NCBI GenBank assembly: GCA_900556665.1
Contig: USPX01000011.1
Span: 1-25,969, forward strand
Source of the DNA: an uncultured Eubacteriales bacterium
GTDB taxonomy: Bacteria > Bacillota_A > Clostridia > Lachnospirales > Cellulosilyticaceae
Direction of reading: 5' to 3'
Length of the DNA: 25,969 nt
In this document: positions 1 through 7,833 of the stretch, piece after piece
Layout of the letters: each line of letters opens with the position of its first letter
Numbering within the stretch: position 1 is the stretch's first letter
Translations under genes and position numbers: made by a program
The notes under the pieces: model-generated
Databases searched by the model: none
The model's input: only the letters and a program-made list of their open reading frames with translations
What the model was told of the DNA's origin: nothing

Positions 1-275
1 ATGGCAACTTGTCTAACAAGTTCTTGTCCTATTGCCACATGTAATGGATGATTTTGATAACCCTCTAATGCTTCTTTACTTGTAAATGTTGAATAAAGTA
101 CTACATCATAGGCTGCTTCACTTGTATTGTAATTCTTACCTACTTCAATCTCTACAAGTCCTTCAATTTTTCCTTTTAGACCTTCTAACTTCGTTTTCAT
201 CTTTGCAATAATTTCTTCTTTATTCCCATGCACCTCATGTTCCTTTACTTGCCACATTACAATATGTTTAATCAT
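1..275 (-). CDS. Dabb (stress-responsive A/B barrel) domain protein, partial
   Basis: The reading frame starts at an ATG (273-275) preceded by AAAGGAG and runs off the window edge after about 91 codons, so the C-terminus is missing. The N-terminus (MIKHIVMWQVKE) and the internal segment YDVVLYSTFTSKEALEGYQNHPLH match the Dabb family of small dimeric ferredoxin-fold proteins. These occur in stress-responsive proteins and some cyclases or monooxygenase-like enzymes, so the biochemical role is unknown. It lies 39 nt downstream of the last pseudokinase gene with no terminator between, so it could be the last gene of that operon. The family call is fairly sure; operon membership is inferred. Confidence 0.75.
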   Translation of the reverse strand, partial: MIKHIVMWQVKEHEVHGNKEEIIAKMKTKLEGLKGKIEGLVEIEVGKNYNTSEAAYDVVLYSTFTSKEALEGYQNHPLHVAIGQELVRQVA

Positions 276-314
276 TTTATACACTCCTTTATTCATTAGT
301 TTCTACTATTTCAT

Positions 315-1622
315 TTAAACTGCATTCAAGCTGAAGGTCAATTTCTTTTCCCCCCAACCGCATGCTTGTAAACTCATTTCACCTTCATACTTACGTACAT
401 TTTTTACAATAGTACCAAGTCCATAAGGGTCTTTAGCAGCTGCACGTCTTATTAAATGTTCTGGATTACCCTTTTGCACTTTTTGACATTCTTCCTCTGG
501 TGTTGAATAATACACCTTAAACATAATATAACCTTTGTACCATACACCCTCTATACTAATACTCTTTTCTCTATCTTCTTTAATATGTTCGCATTGCTCT
601 AGTACATACTCTAAGGTATTGTCTAAAAGCATACAAAGCTCTACTGTTCCCATACCAATTTTTTCAGGTAAGCTAATATTAACCTTCATTTGAATGTTAT
701 TCCTACACGCTCTATCATATTTTTCATTGATTAATAAATCTAACATTGAGTTACCTGTAATAATATATGGATTGCCTTTTTCTTGTCTTGCCTCTATCTT
801 TCTAATAATACCTTTTAACTCTTCTAGTCTTTTATAATCCATATTCTTTAATAGCTGACTAATACTTTCAGTCGTCTCTTCCTCAAACCTCTCTTGAACA
901 CGTTTTATTTTATTAATTTGAACATATGTAGCTAAATGCTTCTTAAAGAATATCTTTTGAAGATTTCCTACTTCTTTTTCATAAGATAAAATCATATGAT
1001 GTTTGCTTATAAATATAGATCTTAAACTAACTATAAGTATTATATAAAGTACTAATAGTGCACTAAAAGATTGTGTTACCATCTGTCTATCTGCTAATTG
1101 CTGTATACTATGCATAACTATAAAATATCCAATTCCTATACCACTCATCAGGTACAGTTGTTTTGAGGAAAAACTATCATGTTCTCCCTTTTGGTAGATT
1201 GGTAAATCTCTAAACCATTGATTAAGTATTACATTTATCACAGTACTAAGTGCCCATGTTGCTAACCAAAATTGATATGCATAAATCTGATATAGATTTT
1301 GTACCAAAAAGCCATTCCATAAGTTACATGTATACATTACGTCTGCAATCAGTACATTACACCATATCTTCTGTGGGATACTTCCATCAAAAAACACATA
1401 GATAACAGTTCCTACTATGAGTGTTGAGAAAATAGGGAATACCCTTGAGTTATTATAAAGTAGGTAAATCCCTAAGAGTCCTCCTACCATAAGACTATAT
1501 TCTATTTTTTTTATTTCTGATAAGCTTTTTCTATTCAAGAATAAGCTACTACATGCAATGCAATTTGTTGCAACTAGTAAAAATAATATTAGTTTAATTA
1601 CTACTTGCTGTACACTCCACAT
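315..1622 (-). CDS. AgrC/ComD-like membrane histidine pseudokinase, paralog A
   Basis: This 435-residue protein has about six hydrophobic segments in residues 1-205, a linker helix, and a GHKL-like C-terminal domain. It shares the TGNSMLDLLINEKY motif (289-302) and the GVWYKGYI strand with the three genes upstream and aligns with the intact kinase at 6484-7833. The phosphoacceptor box RHDMKNH is absent; the aligned region (about 243-260) is acidic and has no His. The N-box reads DNTLEYV (334-340), with Tyr where the kinase has the Mg-binding Asn. A YGLG glycine box (400-403) remains. The ATG has a GGGGGGAG site and lies inside the end of paralog B (29-nt overlap), suggesting translational coupling. 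A catalytic kinase is unlikely; a ligand-binding or heterodimer partner role is inferred. Confidence 0.8.
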   Translation of the reverse strand: MWSVQQVVIKLILFLLVATNCIACSSLFLNRKSLSEIKKIEYSLMVGGLLGIYLLYNNSRVFPIFSTLIVGTVIYVFFDGSIPQKIWCNVLIADVMYTCNLWNGFLVQNLYQIYAYQFWLATWALSTVINVILNQWFRDLPIYQKGEHDSFSSKQLYLMSGIGIGYFIVMHSIQQLADRQMVTQSFSALLVLYIILIVSLRSIFISKHHMILSYEKEVGNLQKIFFKKHLATYVQINKIKRVQERFEEETTESISQLLKNMDYKRLEELKGIIRKIEARQEKGNPYIITGNSMLDLLINEKYDRACRNNIQMKVNISLPEKIGMGTVELCMLLDNTLEYVLEQCEHIKEDREKSISIEGVWYKGYIMFKVYYSTPEEECQKVQKGNPEHLIRRAAAKDPYGLGTIVKNVRKYEGEMSLQACGWGEKKLTFSLNAV

Positions 1623-2919
1623 CTGACTCCCCCCTTATACTTAGATTTAACTCTATTTTTTCTACCGCTTCCTCTTGTATAACCTCTATACTTCCTTGAT
1701 ACTTCTTCAAGCAGGCTTCAACTAGTAGTAATTCATTTGGTGTCTTTTCATAAGCAATGGCTTCCTCTCTTACTTCCTCTGCTAATGCATATGTTATTTC
1801 AAATACTAAGCACTTTTTAAACCATATCCCTTTGACTTCTATTTGCTTATTATTCCCCTTTAAACATGCCTTCATAACATAGTCCATTGTGTAATCTAAT
1901 ATAATATATAAATCTACATTATTAATATACAACGTATTCGGGATACTCACATTACTCTTAAGTGTAATATCTAATGCCTTAGCTCTTATTTCTTTTTCAT
2001 ATAAAATCATATCTACAATTTCATTACCTGTCATAACCTTTTTTGTACTATACGGAAAGTGCTCTTTGACATCTTGTATATATGCCTCTATCTCTTTGTT
2101 TTCTATAGTTTTAGAAGCACTTAGTAGTGCTCTCATTTCCTCTTCAATCTGAGTTCTCACTTCTTCCCCCATCTGATGTACTTCTTCCAAATGATTATAG
2201 CTTGAAATCTGTTTCTTAAACATCTTCTCCGACAGGCTTTTCTGTGTTAACTCGTAGTTCTTCTTTAATTTCAGCTGTTGATACTTAATAAATAATATCA
2301 CCATAAATATGGTAAGGTATAAACATAAGAAAATTACCCTTGAACTAATAACTACTTTTTCTTTATTAAGATAACTTCTACATAAAAATTGGAATATTGA
2401 AGTATATATAATACTCATTAAACTTAATCCTATACAACTAGCCCATGATAGATCATCATAATGCCCTTCTTTTCTTTGATACATGATTTCTTTTTTTAGA
2501 TAACAACTTACACACACGGCTACAAATAAAGTACCTATATATATCAAGAAATCTCCAGTTATAAAATTATTTATTTCATAGCCTATACGTAGATATATTC
2601 TATTTATCAAGATTCTTACAACAGTTTGCCCTGCATCAGAAATGGCATAAGTTAAAAAGAATGTGCATATACGTATTTTAAGCTTGCCTTCATGAAACAA
2701 GTTATTAAGTATAAGTGCTGGTAAAATAATATACCAGGTATTACTACTCATTCCCTGTATATATATTAAATCGGCACATACAAGTATTAAAATTCCCGCA
2801 TAAATTATAGTTCTTTTCCAGTTAAATTTAGCTATAGGCATAAATAAGTTTGTAATAACACTTAATTCTACTGTATATAAAGCACATAGCACTAATGTGC
2901 AGCATATAAACTTTAACAT
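1594..2919 (-). CDS. AgrC/ComD-like membrane histidine pseudokinase, paralog B (most degenerate)
   Basis: This 441-residue protein has hydrophobic segments across residues 1-212 and a degenerate GHKL-like domain. The family motif is kept as TGNEIVDMILYEKE (297-310), and the strand GIWFKKCLVFE replaces GVWYKGYI. There is no RHDxxNH box. The N-box reads LDYTMDYV, so both Asn positions of the intact kinase are Tyr (343 and 347). The glycine box is also gone: NELLLVEACLKKYQG stands where the kinase has GFGLGNIKQSVEKYDG. ATP binding therefore looks lost, although the frame is intact and the hydrophobic core is kept. The ATG follows GAGGTGAGAGG. It sits 12 nt after paralog C and overlaps paralog A, so it is an inner gene of the operon. 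Confidence 0.78.
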   Translation of the reverse strand: MLKFICCTLVLCALYTVELSVITNLFMPIAKFNWKRTIIYAGILILVCADLIYIQGMSSNTWYIILPALILNNLFHEGKLKIRICTFFLTYAISDAGQTVVRILINRIYLRIGYEINNFITGDFLIYIGTLFVAVCVSCYLKKEIMYQRKEGHYDDLSWASCIGLSLMSIIYTSIFQFLCRSYLNKEKVVISSRVIFLCLYLTIFMVILFIKYQQLKLKKNYELTQKSLSEKMFKKQISSYNHLEEVHQMGEEVRTQIEEEMRALLSASKTIENKEIEAYIQDVKEHFPYSTKKVMTGNEIVDMILYEKEIRAKALDITLKSNVSIPNTLYINNVDLYIILDYTMDYVMKACLKGNNKQIEVKGIWFKKCLVFEITYALAEEVREEAIAYEKTPNELLLVEACLKKYQGSIEVIQEEAVEKIELNLSIRGESDVECTASSN

Positions 2920-2931
2920 CCTCTCACCTCA

Positions 2932-4251
2932 TTAATTATTTACTGTATTAAAACAAATTTCTAATTTATGCCATTTACCTTCTGTATAAAACGCCAAGTT
3001 ACCTTCATACTTTTGCAGTACTTTATAAGCAGCGCCTAAACCATATGCATCATTTTCAATAGCAGTCTTCGTTTCTACTGTATTATTTAATGCTTCTATT
3101 TCCATATTTCCTGATTTACTAAACCAAATCTTAAATATAATATATCCTTTATACCAAACTCCTCTAATTTTAATTTTTCTCCCTTTGCCCAAAGTAATTT
3201 TTTCACAGGCTTCTAGAGCATAATCCATACTATTCCCTATTATTAAACATAGGTCTTCAACGCTTATGCCTAGCGCCTCTGGTAAACTTATATTTATACT
3301 TATAAGAATATGTTTCTCACACGCCACTTTATATTTTTCATTCATGATTGCATCGACAATGGTATTACCTGTTAAAATATTATTTTCTTCAATGATAAGT
3401 TGTTCTTGTAATGCTTCTACATATGGTTGCACACACTGAATTTGTTCTTCTTCTACAAGCCCCATTAACTTTGCAACCTCACTACCAACTACCTTCTTTT
3501 CTAATTCTCCAGTTCTTTCTAAACGTACTAAACGTTTATATGATTCTAACTGCTGATTAGAAAAACTATGTACTAATTCTGCTTCCTTTTCTTCATACTG
3601 TCTAACAATCATCTTATGACTCTTTATATAAAAGGCAAGACTACCTAATATAGCTATATACATTATTAATAGAGGTTTGAAATCTCCTCCTTCAGCTTTA
3701 ATGCCTTGTGTATAAGCTTTAATGCCTATATTAGCTGTCAATATAATTGCGATACCTACAAGGCTAAAAAACATGTTTTGATACCAAGATAATTTCTTAT
3801 ATATGGTTTTGTCTCTATAATATAAAACTGTACTTTTGAATAGCTTCGTAATGATCATACAAATAACTAATGTCCATATAGCTGGTACTGTAAGATTTCT
3901 TATTACTTTGACCCCCAATATATTACCTATATAATCAAATATTACCCACCAAAAGGTAAAGTTAATGTAATAAATAGCCTGTGTTAGCCAAAACTCCCAT
4001 AACTTATTCTTAAATAACATATGTATAAATATGAAGTTAAGCACTAGGAATAAATACAATCCTTCTTTTATTATCTTTGCATAAGCAATATATAATCCTA
4101 TGATAATCACTGAGATAGCTATATGTCCTACTACATTTTTTACACTTAGCTTTACTTTTCTTGAAAATATACTTATCAGCATAATATTTCCTATAAAAGC
4201 TAAGAGCCACATAATTACTTTATCTATTCCAAAGACTACACTCTCCACCAT
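2932..4251 (-). CDS. AgrC/ComD-like membrane histidine pseudokinase, paralog C (least degenerate)
   Basis: This 439-residue protein has about six membrane segments (residues 10-210) followed by the family's GHKL-like domain. TGNTIVDAIMNEKYKVA (294-310) is almost the same as in the true kinase. The N-box is GNSMDYALEAC: the first Asn (340) and the Asp (343) remain, but the Mg-binding Asn is Tyr344. The glycine box AYGLG (402-406) is retained. No His-Asp-x-x-Asn-His box is present in the dimerisation helix (about 235-275). This copy therefore keeps the most nucleotide-site character while lacking the phosphoacceptor. The start has an AAGGTGAG site upstream. It lies 40 nt downstream of paralog D and 12 nt upstream of paralog B. 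Confidence 0.8.
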   Translation of the reverse strand: MVESVVFGIDKVIMWLLAFIGNIMLISIFSRKVKLSVKNVVGHIAISVIIIGLYIAYAKIIKEGLYLFLVLNFIFIHMLFKNKLWEFWLTQAIYYINFTFWWVIFDYIGNILGVKVIRNLTVPAIWTLVICMIITKLFKSTVLYYRDKTIYKKLSWYQNMFFSLVGIAIILTANIGIKAYTQGIKAEGGDFKPLLIMYIAILGSLAFYIKSHKMIVRQYEEKEAELVHSFSNQQLESYKRLVRLERTGELEKKVVGSEVAKLMGLVEEEQIQCVQPYVEALQEQLIIEENNILTGNTIVDAIMNEKYKVACEKHILISINISLPEALGISVEDLCLIIGNSMDYALEACEKITLGKGRKIKIRGVWYKGYIIFKIWFSKSGNMEIEALNNTVETKTAIENDAYGLGAAYKVLQKYEGNLAFYTEGKWHKLEICFNTVNN

Positions 4252-4291
4252 ATACTCACCTTTTCACCTCTATTTTTATCAATATTCCACT

Positions 4292-5605
4292 CTATCTAAC
4301 TGCATTAAAACTTAATTCTAACTTACTTCTATTAGACTCTATTGTTTCACTAAGTTGTCCTTCATATTTCTCTACATATCTTTGGATAATTTGTATTTCC
4401 GTCTTTTTATCCTCTACTATTTCTTCTGCATGGTTATACCATAACTTTAAAATAATATATCCCTTGTACCAGACACCCTCTACAAGTATAGACTTATCCC
4501 CTATTACCTGCTCACATTGTCTTATAGCATAGTCTAGGGCTTGTCCTACAATAATGCTAATTTCTGTACTGTTTAATGCAATATGATCTGGAATACTAAT
4601 CTTATTAGCAAGTTTAATGCCCTTTTCTTTTGTTATAATATACTTTTCTCTTAGTAAGGCATCTAACACTCTATGTCCTGTTAACAAAAATTCTTGATTC
4701 ATAGGTTCTACTGCACTAGCCAGCTGCGCTGCATTTCTCTGCATTTCTTCAAAACCAGCTTCATGAGCTAACTGTGCTAACCCACTAATTTGATGATGTA
4801 AGAGTTCTTTACTCTTTTGATTAGATAAATCTTGTTTCTCTAGTTGTTGTGCTGTTGTTACATGCTTCTTGGTAAAACTTTGAATTAATAGTTCTTCTTT
4901 ATTGGTATATGTCCTATGTATCTCCCCATAAGATTGCACCATCATGACACTTCCTAATATAAGGGTTGCATAAATGCATATGAATAACCAAACGTTTCCT
5001 TGAGCTAAATCTCCTAATGCACCATCTATAGCATTCATACCTTCATTTGACAAGCTCCCAACACCTGTTGCTATAATTAAAATTACTATTTTCTTTATAG
5101 GAGGAATATTTCTGTAACACGCCTTATCTTTATAATAAAAAGGTGTTCTCTTTATTAACATTGCGGTAATTATTACACTTATTACTTCCGGAATACATAC
5201 TAGCTCATTATCTAGTATCTCTTCTATAATTCCCAGGCCACCTACTTTAAATAAAATCATACTTAATACTAGTTCTATAACTCCTACAGTCACTACGAGT
5301 ATCATATATGCTATCCATACACTCCACACCTTGTAAAATATTGTACCTTTGTACAAAAATAATACAAATAAAATTCCCCAAAGCCCATACAGCGATACTT
5401 CTATGTCTTCTATACTGCTACCCTCAAAATAAATAAACAAAGAACACAGGGCACCAATACCACCATATAATAGTATTCTCTCTAAACTAATCTTACTTCT
5501 CTCTAGAAAAATCCTTACAAACATGCCTAGGCAAAATGTAATCTCTAAACTAAGCACTATTATCTTGAAAACCTCTATTATACTCCTCCACATACCTAGC
5601 ACCAT
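4292..5605 (-). CDS. AgrC/ComD-like membrane histidine pseudokinase, paralog D (first of the array)
   Basis: This 437-residue protein has membrane segments in residues 8-225 and the GHKL-like domain with TGHRVLDALLREKY (309-322) and GVWYKGYIILK. The N-box reads VGQALDYAIRQC, so the first Asn is Gln355 and the Mg-binding Asn is Tyr359. The glycine box is missing (IQIIQRYVEKYEG). A nearby HHQ (270-272) does not align with the catalytic His of RHDMKNH. It is the promoter-proximal member of the four-gene array, with a candidate promoter at 5643-5671. The start is uncertain: the first ATG (5605) has GGAG only 1-2 nt away, and an ATG at 5593 is an alternative. Function is unknown; a non-catalytic sensor or partner is inferred. 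Confidence 0.77.
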   Translation of the reverse strand: MVLGMWRSIIEVFKIIVLSLEITFCLGMFVRIFLERSKISLERILLYGGIGALCSLFIYFEGSSIEDIEVSLYGLWGILFVLFLYKGTIFYKVWSVWIAYMILVVTVGVIELVLSMILFKVGGLGIIEEILDNELVCIPEVISVIITAMLIKRTPFYYKDKACYRNIPPIKKIVILIIATGVGSLSNEGMNAIDGALGDLAQGNVWLFICIYATLILGSVMMVQSYGEIHRTYTNKEELLIQSFTKKHVTTAQQLEKQDLSNQKSKELLHHQISGLAQLAHEAGFEEMQRNAAQLASAVEPMNQEFLLTGHRVLDALLREKYIITKEKGIKLANKISIPDHIALNSTEISIIVGQALDYAIRQCEQVIGDKSILVEGVWYKGYIILKLWYNHAEEIVEDKKTEIQIIQRYVEKYEGQLSETIESNRSKLELSFNAVR

Positions 5606-5642
5606 TCTCCATTCTGTGTATGTTATATTGCTATGTAATTTT

Positions 5643-5671
5643 AGTATATTAAATTTTGATTACACTTTGAA
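5643..5671 (-). promoter_or_regulatory. Candidate promoter of the pseudokinase array
   Basis: On the minus strand a TATACT -10 box (5643-5648) and a weak TTCAAA -35 box (5666-5671) are 17 bp apart. They lie about 40 nt upstream of the first pseudokinase start. No clear LytTR direct repeat was found upstream. This is by-eye evidence only. Confidence 0.4.
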
Positions 5672-5704
5672 TAGAAAATTATGCACTTTTATGACAATTA
5701 AATA

Positions 5705-5747
5705 AGGATTATTTGCATATTTATACCAATTAACTGCAAATAATCCT
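5705..5747 (-). terminator. Hairpin downstream of the 84-residue protein gene
   Basis: A perfect 13-bp inverted repeat, AGGATTATTTGCA (5705-5717) and TGCAAATAATCCT (5735-5747), has a 17-nt loop. The following minus-strand sequence is only loosely T-rich, so it may be a weak terminator or a processing site just upstream of the pseudokinase promoter. Confidence 0.5.
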
Positions 5748-5799
5748 CTAACTCATTGCCCTATTTTTGTGGTTAGTTACTTATTAACTACACATTTTA

Positions 5800-6054
5800 T
5801 TAACTACTATAAAACTGTTGGTGATTATATCCTTTCATATTTTCCGTATAATCATCTAATACAGCTTTATACTTTGTATAGCTCTTTTCCGAAAGCTTCC
5901 CCTCCTTATAACTCTCTTCTACCAAAGCAATTGCATCCTTTCTAGATTGAATCGCTAAATCCTTATAATTATTTTCTAAGTACAGTTTTAGATCATTTAT
6001 TAATACTTCAATTTGTTGCTCTACTGGATTTTTAATCTTATGCTTAAAAAACAT
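5800..6054 (-). CDS. Small helical protein of unknown function (84 aa)
   Basis: I do not recognise a family. The protein is highly charged, has no signal peptide or membrane segment, and appears almost entirely helical (for example residues 9-34, 37-53 and 56-73). The ATG follows AAGGTGGTGG. It lies between a small secreted-peptide gene and the pseudokinase array on the same strand. A terminator-like hairpin precedes it and a weaker hairpin follows, so it may be expressed by readthrough or as its own unit. Immunity proteins of peptide bacteriocins are often small helical bundles encoded next to the peptide, so that role is possible; only position and size support it. Confidence 0.6.
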   Translation of the reverse strand: MFFKHKIKNPVEQQIEVLINDLKLYLENNYKDLAIQSRKDAIALVEESYKEGKLSEKSYTKYKAVLDDYTENMKGYNHQQFYSS

Positions 6055-6117
6055 ATTCCACCACCTTAAGCTTATATCATAATTTCTTTATTTCTATTAT
6101 AATAAATCTCAAACACA

Positions 6118-6147
6118 AAAAATGAGCTAATTACTTAGCTCATTTTT
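6118..6147 (-). terminator. Intrinsic terminator after the peptide gene
   Basis: A perfect 13-bp stem pairs 6118-6130 (AAAAATGAGCTAA) with 6135-6147 across a 4-nt loop. The A and T runs at its two sides make it look usable in both directions. On the minus strand it ends the short peptide transcript about 20 nt after the stop codon. Confidence 0.8.
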
Positions 6148-6166
6148 AATATGTACATTTTTATAA

Positions 6167-6328
6167 TTAGATGATAAATGATTTTTTATTTGTTGTTCTT
6201 GATGCTAAAAAAGCTTTGCCACCTACAACTTTTTCTTGTAATTCTTTTTTAGTTAACTCCTCAAATTCTATTTTTAAATCATTTACATTTACTTTTTCAC
6301 TTGATTTGAATAATAATTTTTTTAACAT
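6167..6328 (-). CDS. Small cationic peptide precursor with double-glycine-like leader
   Basis: This 53-codon frame encodes a charged leader containing LTKKELQEKVVGG (residues 25-37), followed by a 16-residue cationic tail, KAFLASRTTNKKSFII. The leader resembles the LS-x-x-EL-x-x-I-x-GG pattern of peptides exported by C39-peptidase ABC transporters, although the EL pair sits one residue further from GG than usual. I chose the ATG at 6326-6328 because AGGGGG lies 9 nt upstream; an in-frame ATG at 6335-6337 directly abuts that site. It lies just downstream of the histidine kinase, has its own promoter and ends at a terminator. A ComC-like signal or a bacteriocin-like peptide is inferred. It has no Cys, and no AgrB-like or exporter gene is in the window. 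Confidence 0.72.
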   Translation of the reverse strand: MLKKLLFKSSEKVNVNDLKIEFEELTKKELQEKVVGGKAFLASRTTNKKSFII

Positions 6329-6366
6329 ATTGTTCATCCCCCTTAGATAACTATTTGATTAACTAT

Positions 6367-6394
6367 ATTGTACAATAAAATTATATTTTTTCAA
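6367..6394 (-). promoter_or_regulatory. Promoter of the peptide gene
   Basis: On the minus strand TTGAAA (6389-6394) and TACAAT (6367-6372) are separated by 16 bp, a good sigma-A type promoter. It lies about 40 nt upstream of the peptide start. The -10 box overlaps the palindrome TTGTACAA (6368-6375). Confidence 0.6.
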
Positions 6395-6406
6395 TTTTAT
6401 TCGTTA

Positions 6407-6439
6407 AATATGTCTTCGTCTTTGTCTAAAATGTCAGTT
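6407..6439 (-). promoter_or_regulatory. Candidate LytTR regulator operator (direct repeats)
   Basis: Two ATGTC half-sites (plus-strand 6410-6414 and 6431-6435; GACAT on the coding strand) are exactly 21 bp apart. The proximal one begins about 35-40 bp upstream of the -10 box. LytTR regulators such as AgrA and ComE bind roughly 9-bp direct repeats about two helical turns apart in this position. A LytTR regulator is encoded in the same locus, so autoregulation is plausible. The repeats are short and imperfect outside the core. Confidence 0.45.
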
Positions 6440-6483
6440 TTCCTTACATGAGTTGTAGTATAAAATAATGAATTTGTGACGAC

Positions 6484-7833
6484 CTATGCTTGAAGTGTTT
6501 TTACTGACTTAGTATTAATCTCCACTTGTAATTTAAATTGGAAATTATTACAACTTGTAGTAACTGTACCATCATACTTTTCAACACTTTGTTTAATGTT
6601 ACCAAGACCAAAACCGTGATTTTTCTTATCTTTCTTAATAGTTAATACCTTGTTTTTAACCTTTGAGACATTTTCTTCTTTCATAGTATTGGTAATGTCG
6701 TATAAGAAATAGCCTGCTGTATAAGTACATTTAATACTAATCTTTCTTTGAGCAGGATTTTCTATACGCTCACAGGCTTCTATAGCATTATCAATACTAT
6801 TAGATAATATAATACATAGGTCTATAAATTCCATATCAATATTGCCATCTACTCCTACCTTAATATCCATATTAATTTGTTTTTCATTAGCAACTGCATG
6901 CTTTTCATTAAAAATGGCATCGACAATGGTATTTCCTGTTGTAACAAGGACAACTTTGTTTTCTACATTATTCTTTATATTACTAATATACTTTTGTAGT
7001 TCTTCCAACTTATTCTCTTTTAATAAGCCTTCCATCCCTATAAGATGATTTTTCATATCATGTCGAATGCCTCTAATCTCCTTATTACCTTCTTCCATTT
7101 TTTCATAATATTTTACTTTATCCTTAAATTGTGTTTCTATAAGCTCATTAACTTTTGTATAATAATTTCTACCAAAATTTTTATCTATGCCTAACACCAA
7201 TACCATGAATGATAAAGTGCTTAAGGTTATCCATAACGACAAGTAAAACTGCCCTAAACCATTGAATTCTGGAGTTTCACACACTCTATACCCAATACTA
7301 GGTTGTATATCTATACATAAAGCTAATATGCACAAAAGCACACCTTCAGTCTTTGAATAAATAATACTTTCACATTCAGTAGGACTATAAAGATCAAACC
7401 TTTTAACTATGCTTGTACTTGCCCATACCATTAAAAATACTATTACACTACCTGCAAAGTAATAGATAAACCAGTTAGACCACACACTATCATATAACCA
7501 ATCCACTATTGGAGCTATATTAAATTCTAACGTTGCATTCATTGCTACTACTATTACAACTTTCCATATCTTAGTTAATATCTGTTTTTCTTTAAATAGA
7601 AAACATATATTAACAACAACAAGATAAGTTAGTGCATTAAATATTTCCCAGTCATTAAATAGCACTGCTTGTATTACAAATACTAAAATAGCACAAGTAA
7701 TCCATTGTATAATCCTTTTTGGTGTAAGCTTTGCTTTTGTAGAAATTAAGCGCATCATTAAATACTCTGTTCCAGTTATTAAAGCCATTAACATAAATGC
7801 TATAAGGTAGTGCACCAGAATACTATTCACCAC
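6484..7833 (-). CDS. AgrC/ComD-type sensor histidine kinase
   Basis: This 449-residue protein has six or seven membrane segments in residues 1-215 and an intact catalytic half. The phosphoacceptor box RHDMKNH (257-263) has His258. The N-box is NSIDNA (345-350) and the glycine box is GFGLG (407-411). It probably senses an extracellular peptide and phosphorylates the regulator encoded just upstream; the two genes overlap by 11 nt, a strong sign of coupling. The start is GTG (7831-7833) after AAGGAGGG, with a second GTG next to it. The short peptide gene downstream is a candidate ligand (inferred). This is the only kinase in the locus with a complete active site, and it is the reference for judging the four paralogs. 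Confidence 0.9.
   Translation of the reverse strand: MVNSILVHYLIAFMLMALITGTEYLMMRLISTKAKLTPKRIIQWITCAILVFVIQAVLFNDWEIFNALTYLVVVNICFLFKEKQILTKIWKVVIVVAMNATLEFNIAPIVDWLYDSVWSNWFIYYFAGSVIVFLMVWASTSIVKRFDLYSPTECESIIYSKTEGVLLCILALCIDIQPSIGYRVCETPEFNGLGQFYLSLWITLSTLSFMVLVLGIDKNFGRNYYTKVNELIETQFKDKVKYYEKMEEGNKEIRGIRHDMKNHLIGMEGLLKENKLEELQKYISNIKNNVENKVVLVTTGNTIVDAIFNEKHAVANEKQINMDIKVGVDGNIDMEFIDLCIILSNSIDNAIEACERIENPAQRKISIKCTYTAGYFLYDITNTMKEENVSKVKNKVLTIKKDKKNHGFGLGNIKQSVEKYDGTVTTSCNNFQFKLQVEINTKSVKTLQA

Noticed and set aside
315..5605. Treating the four paralogs as ordinary sensor histidine kinases
   Set aside because: No RHDxxNH box in any, and the Mg-binding Asn is Tyr in all; only the kinase at 6484-7833 is complete.
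315..5605. Calling the four paralogs decaying pseudogenes
   Set aside because: All are full-length open frames with good ribosome sites, close spacing and conserved shared motifs.
6167..6328. AgrD-type cyclic autoinducer precursor
   Set aside because: The peptide has no Cys or Ser-centred ring pattern typical of AgrD, and no AgrB-like protease is encoded here.
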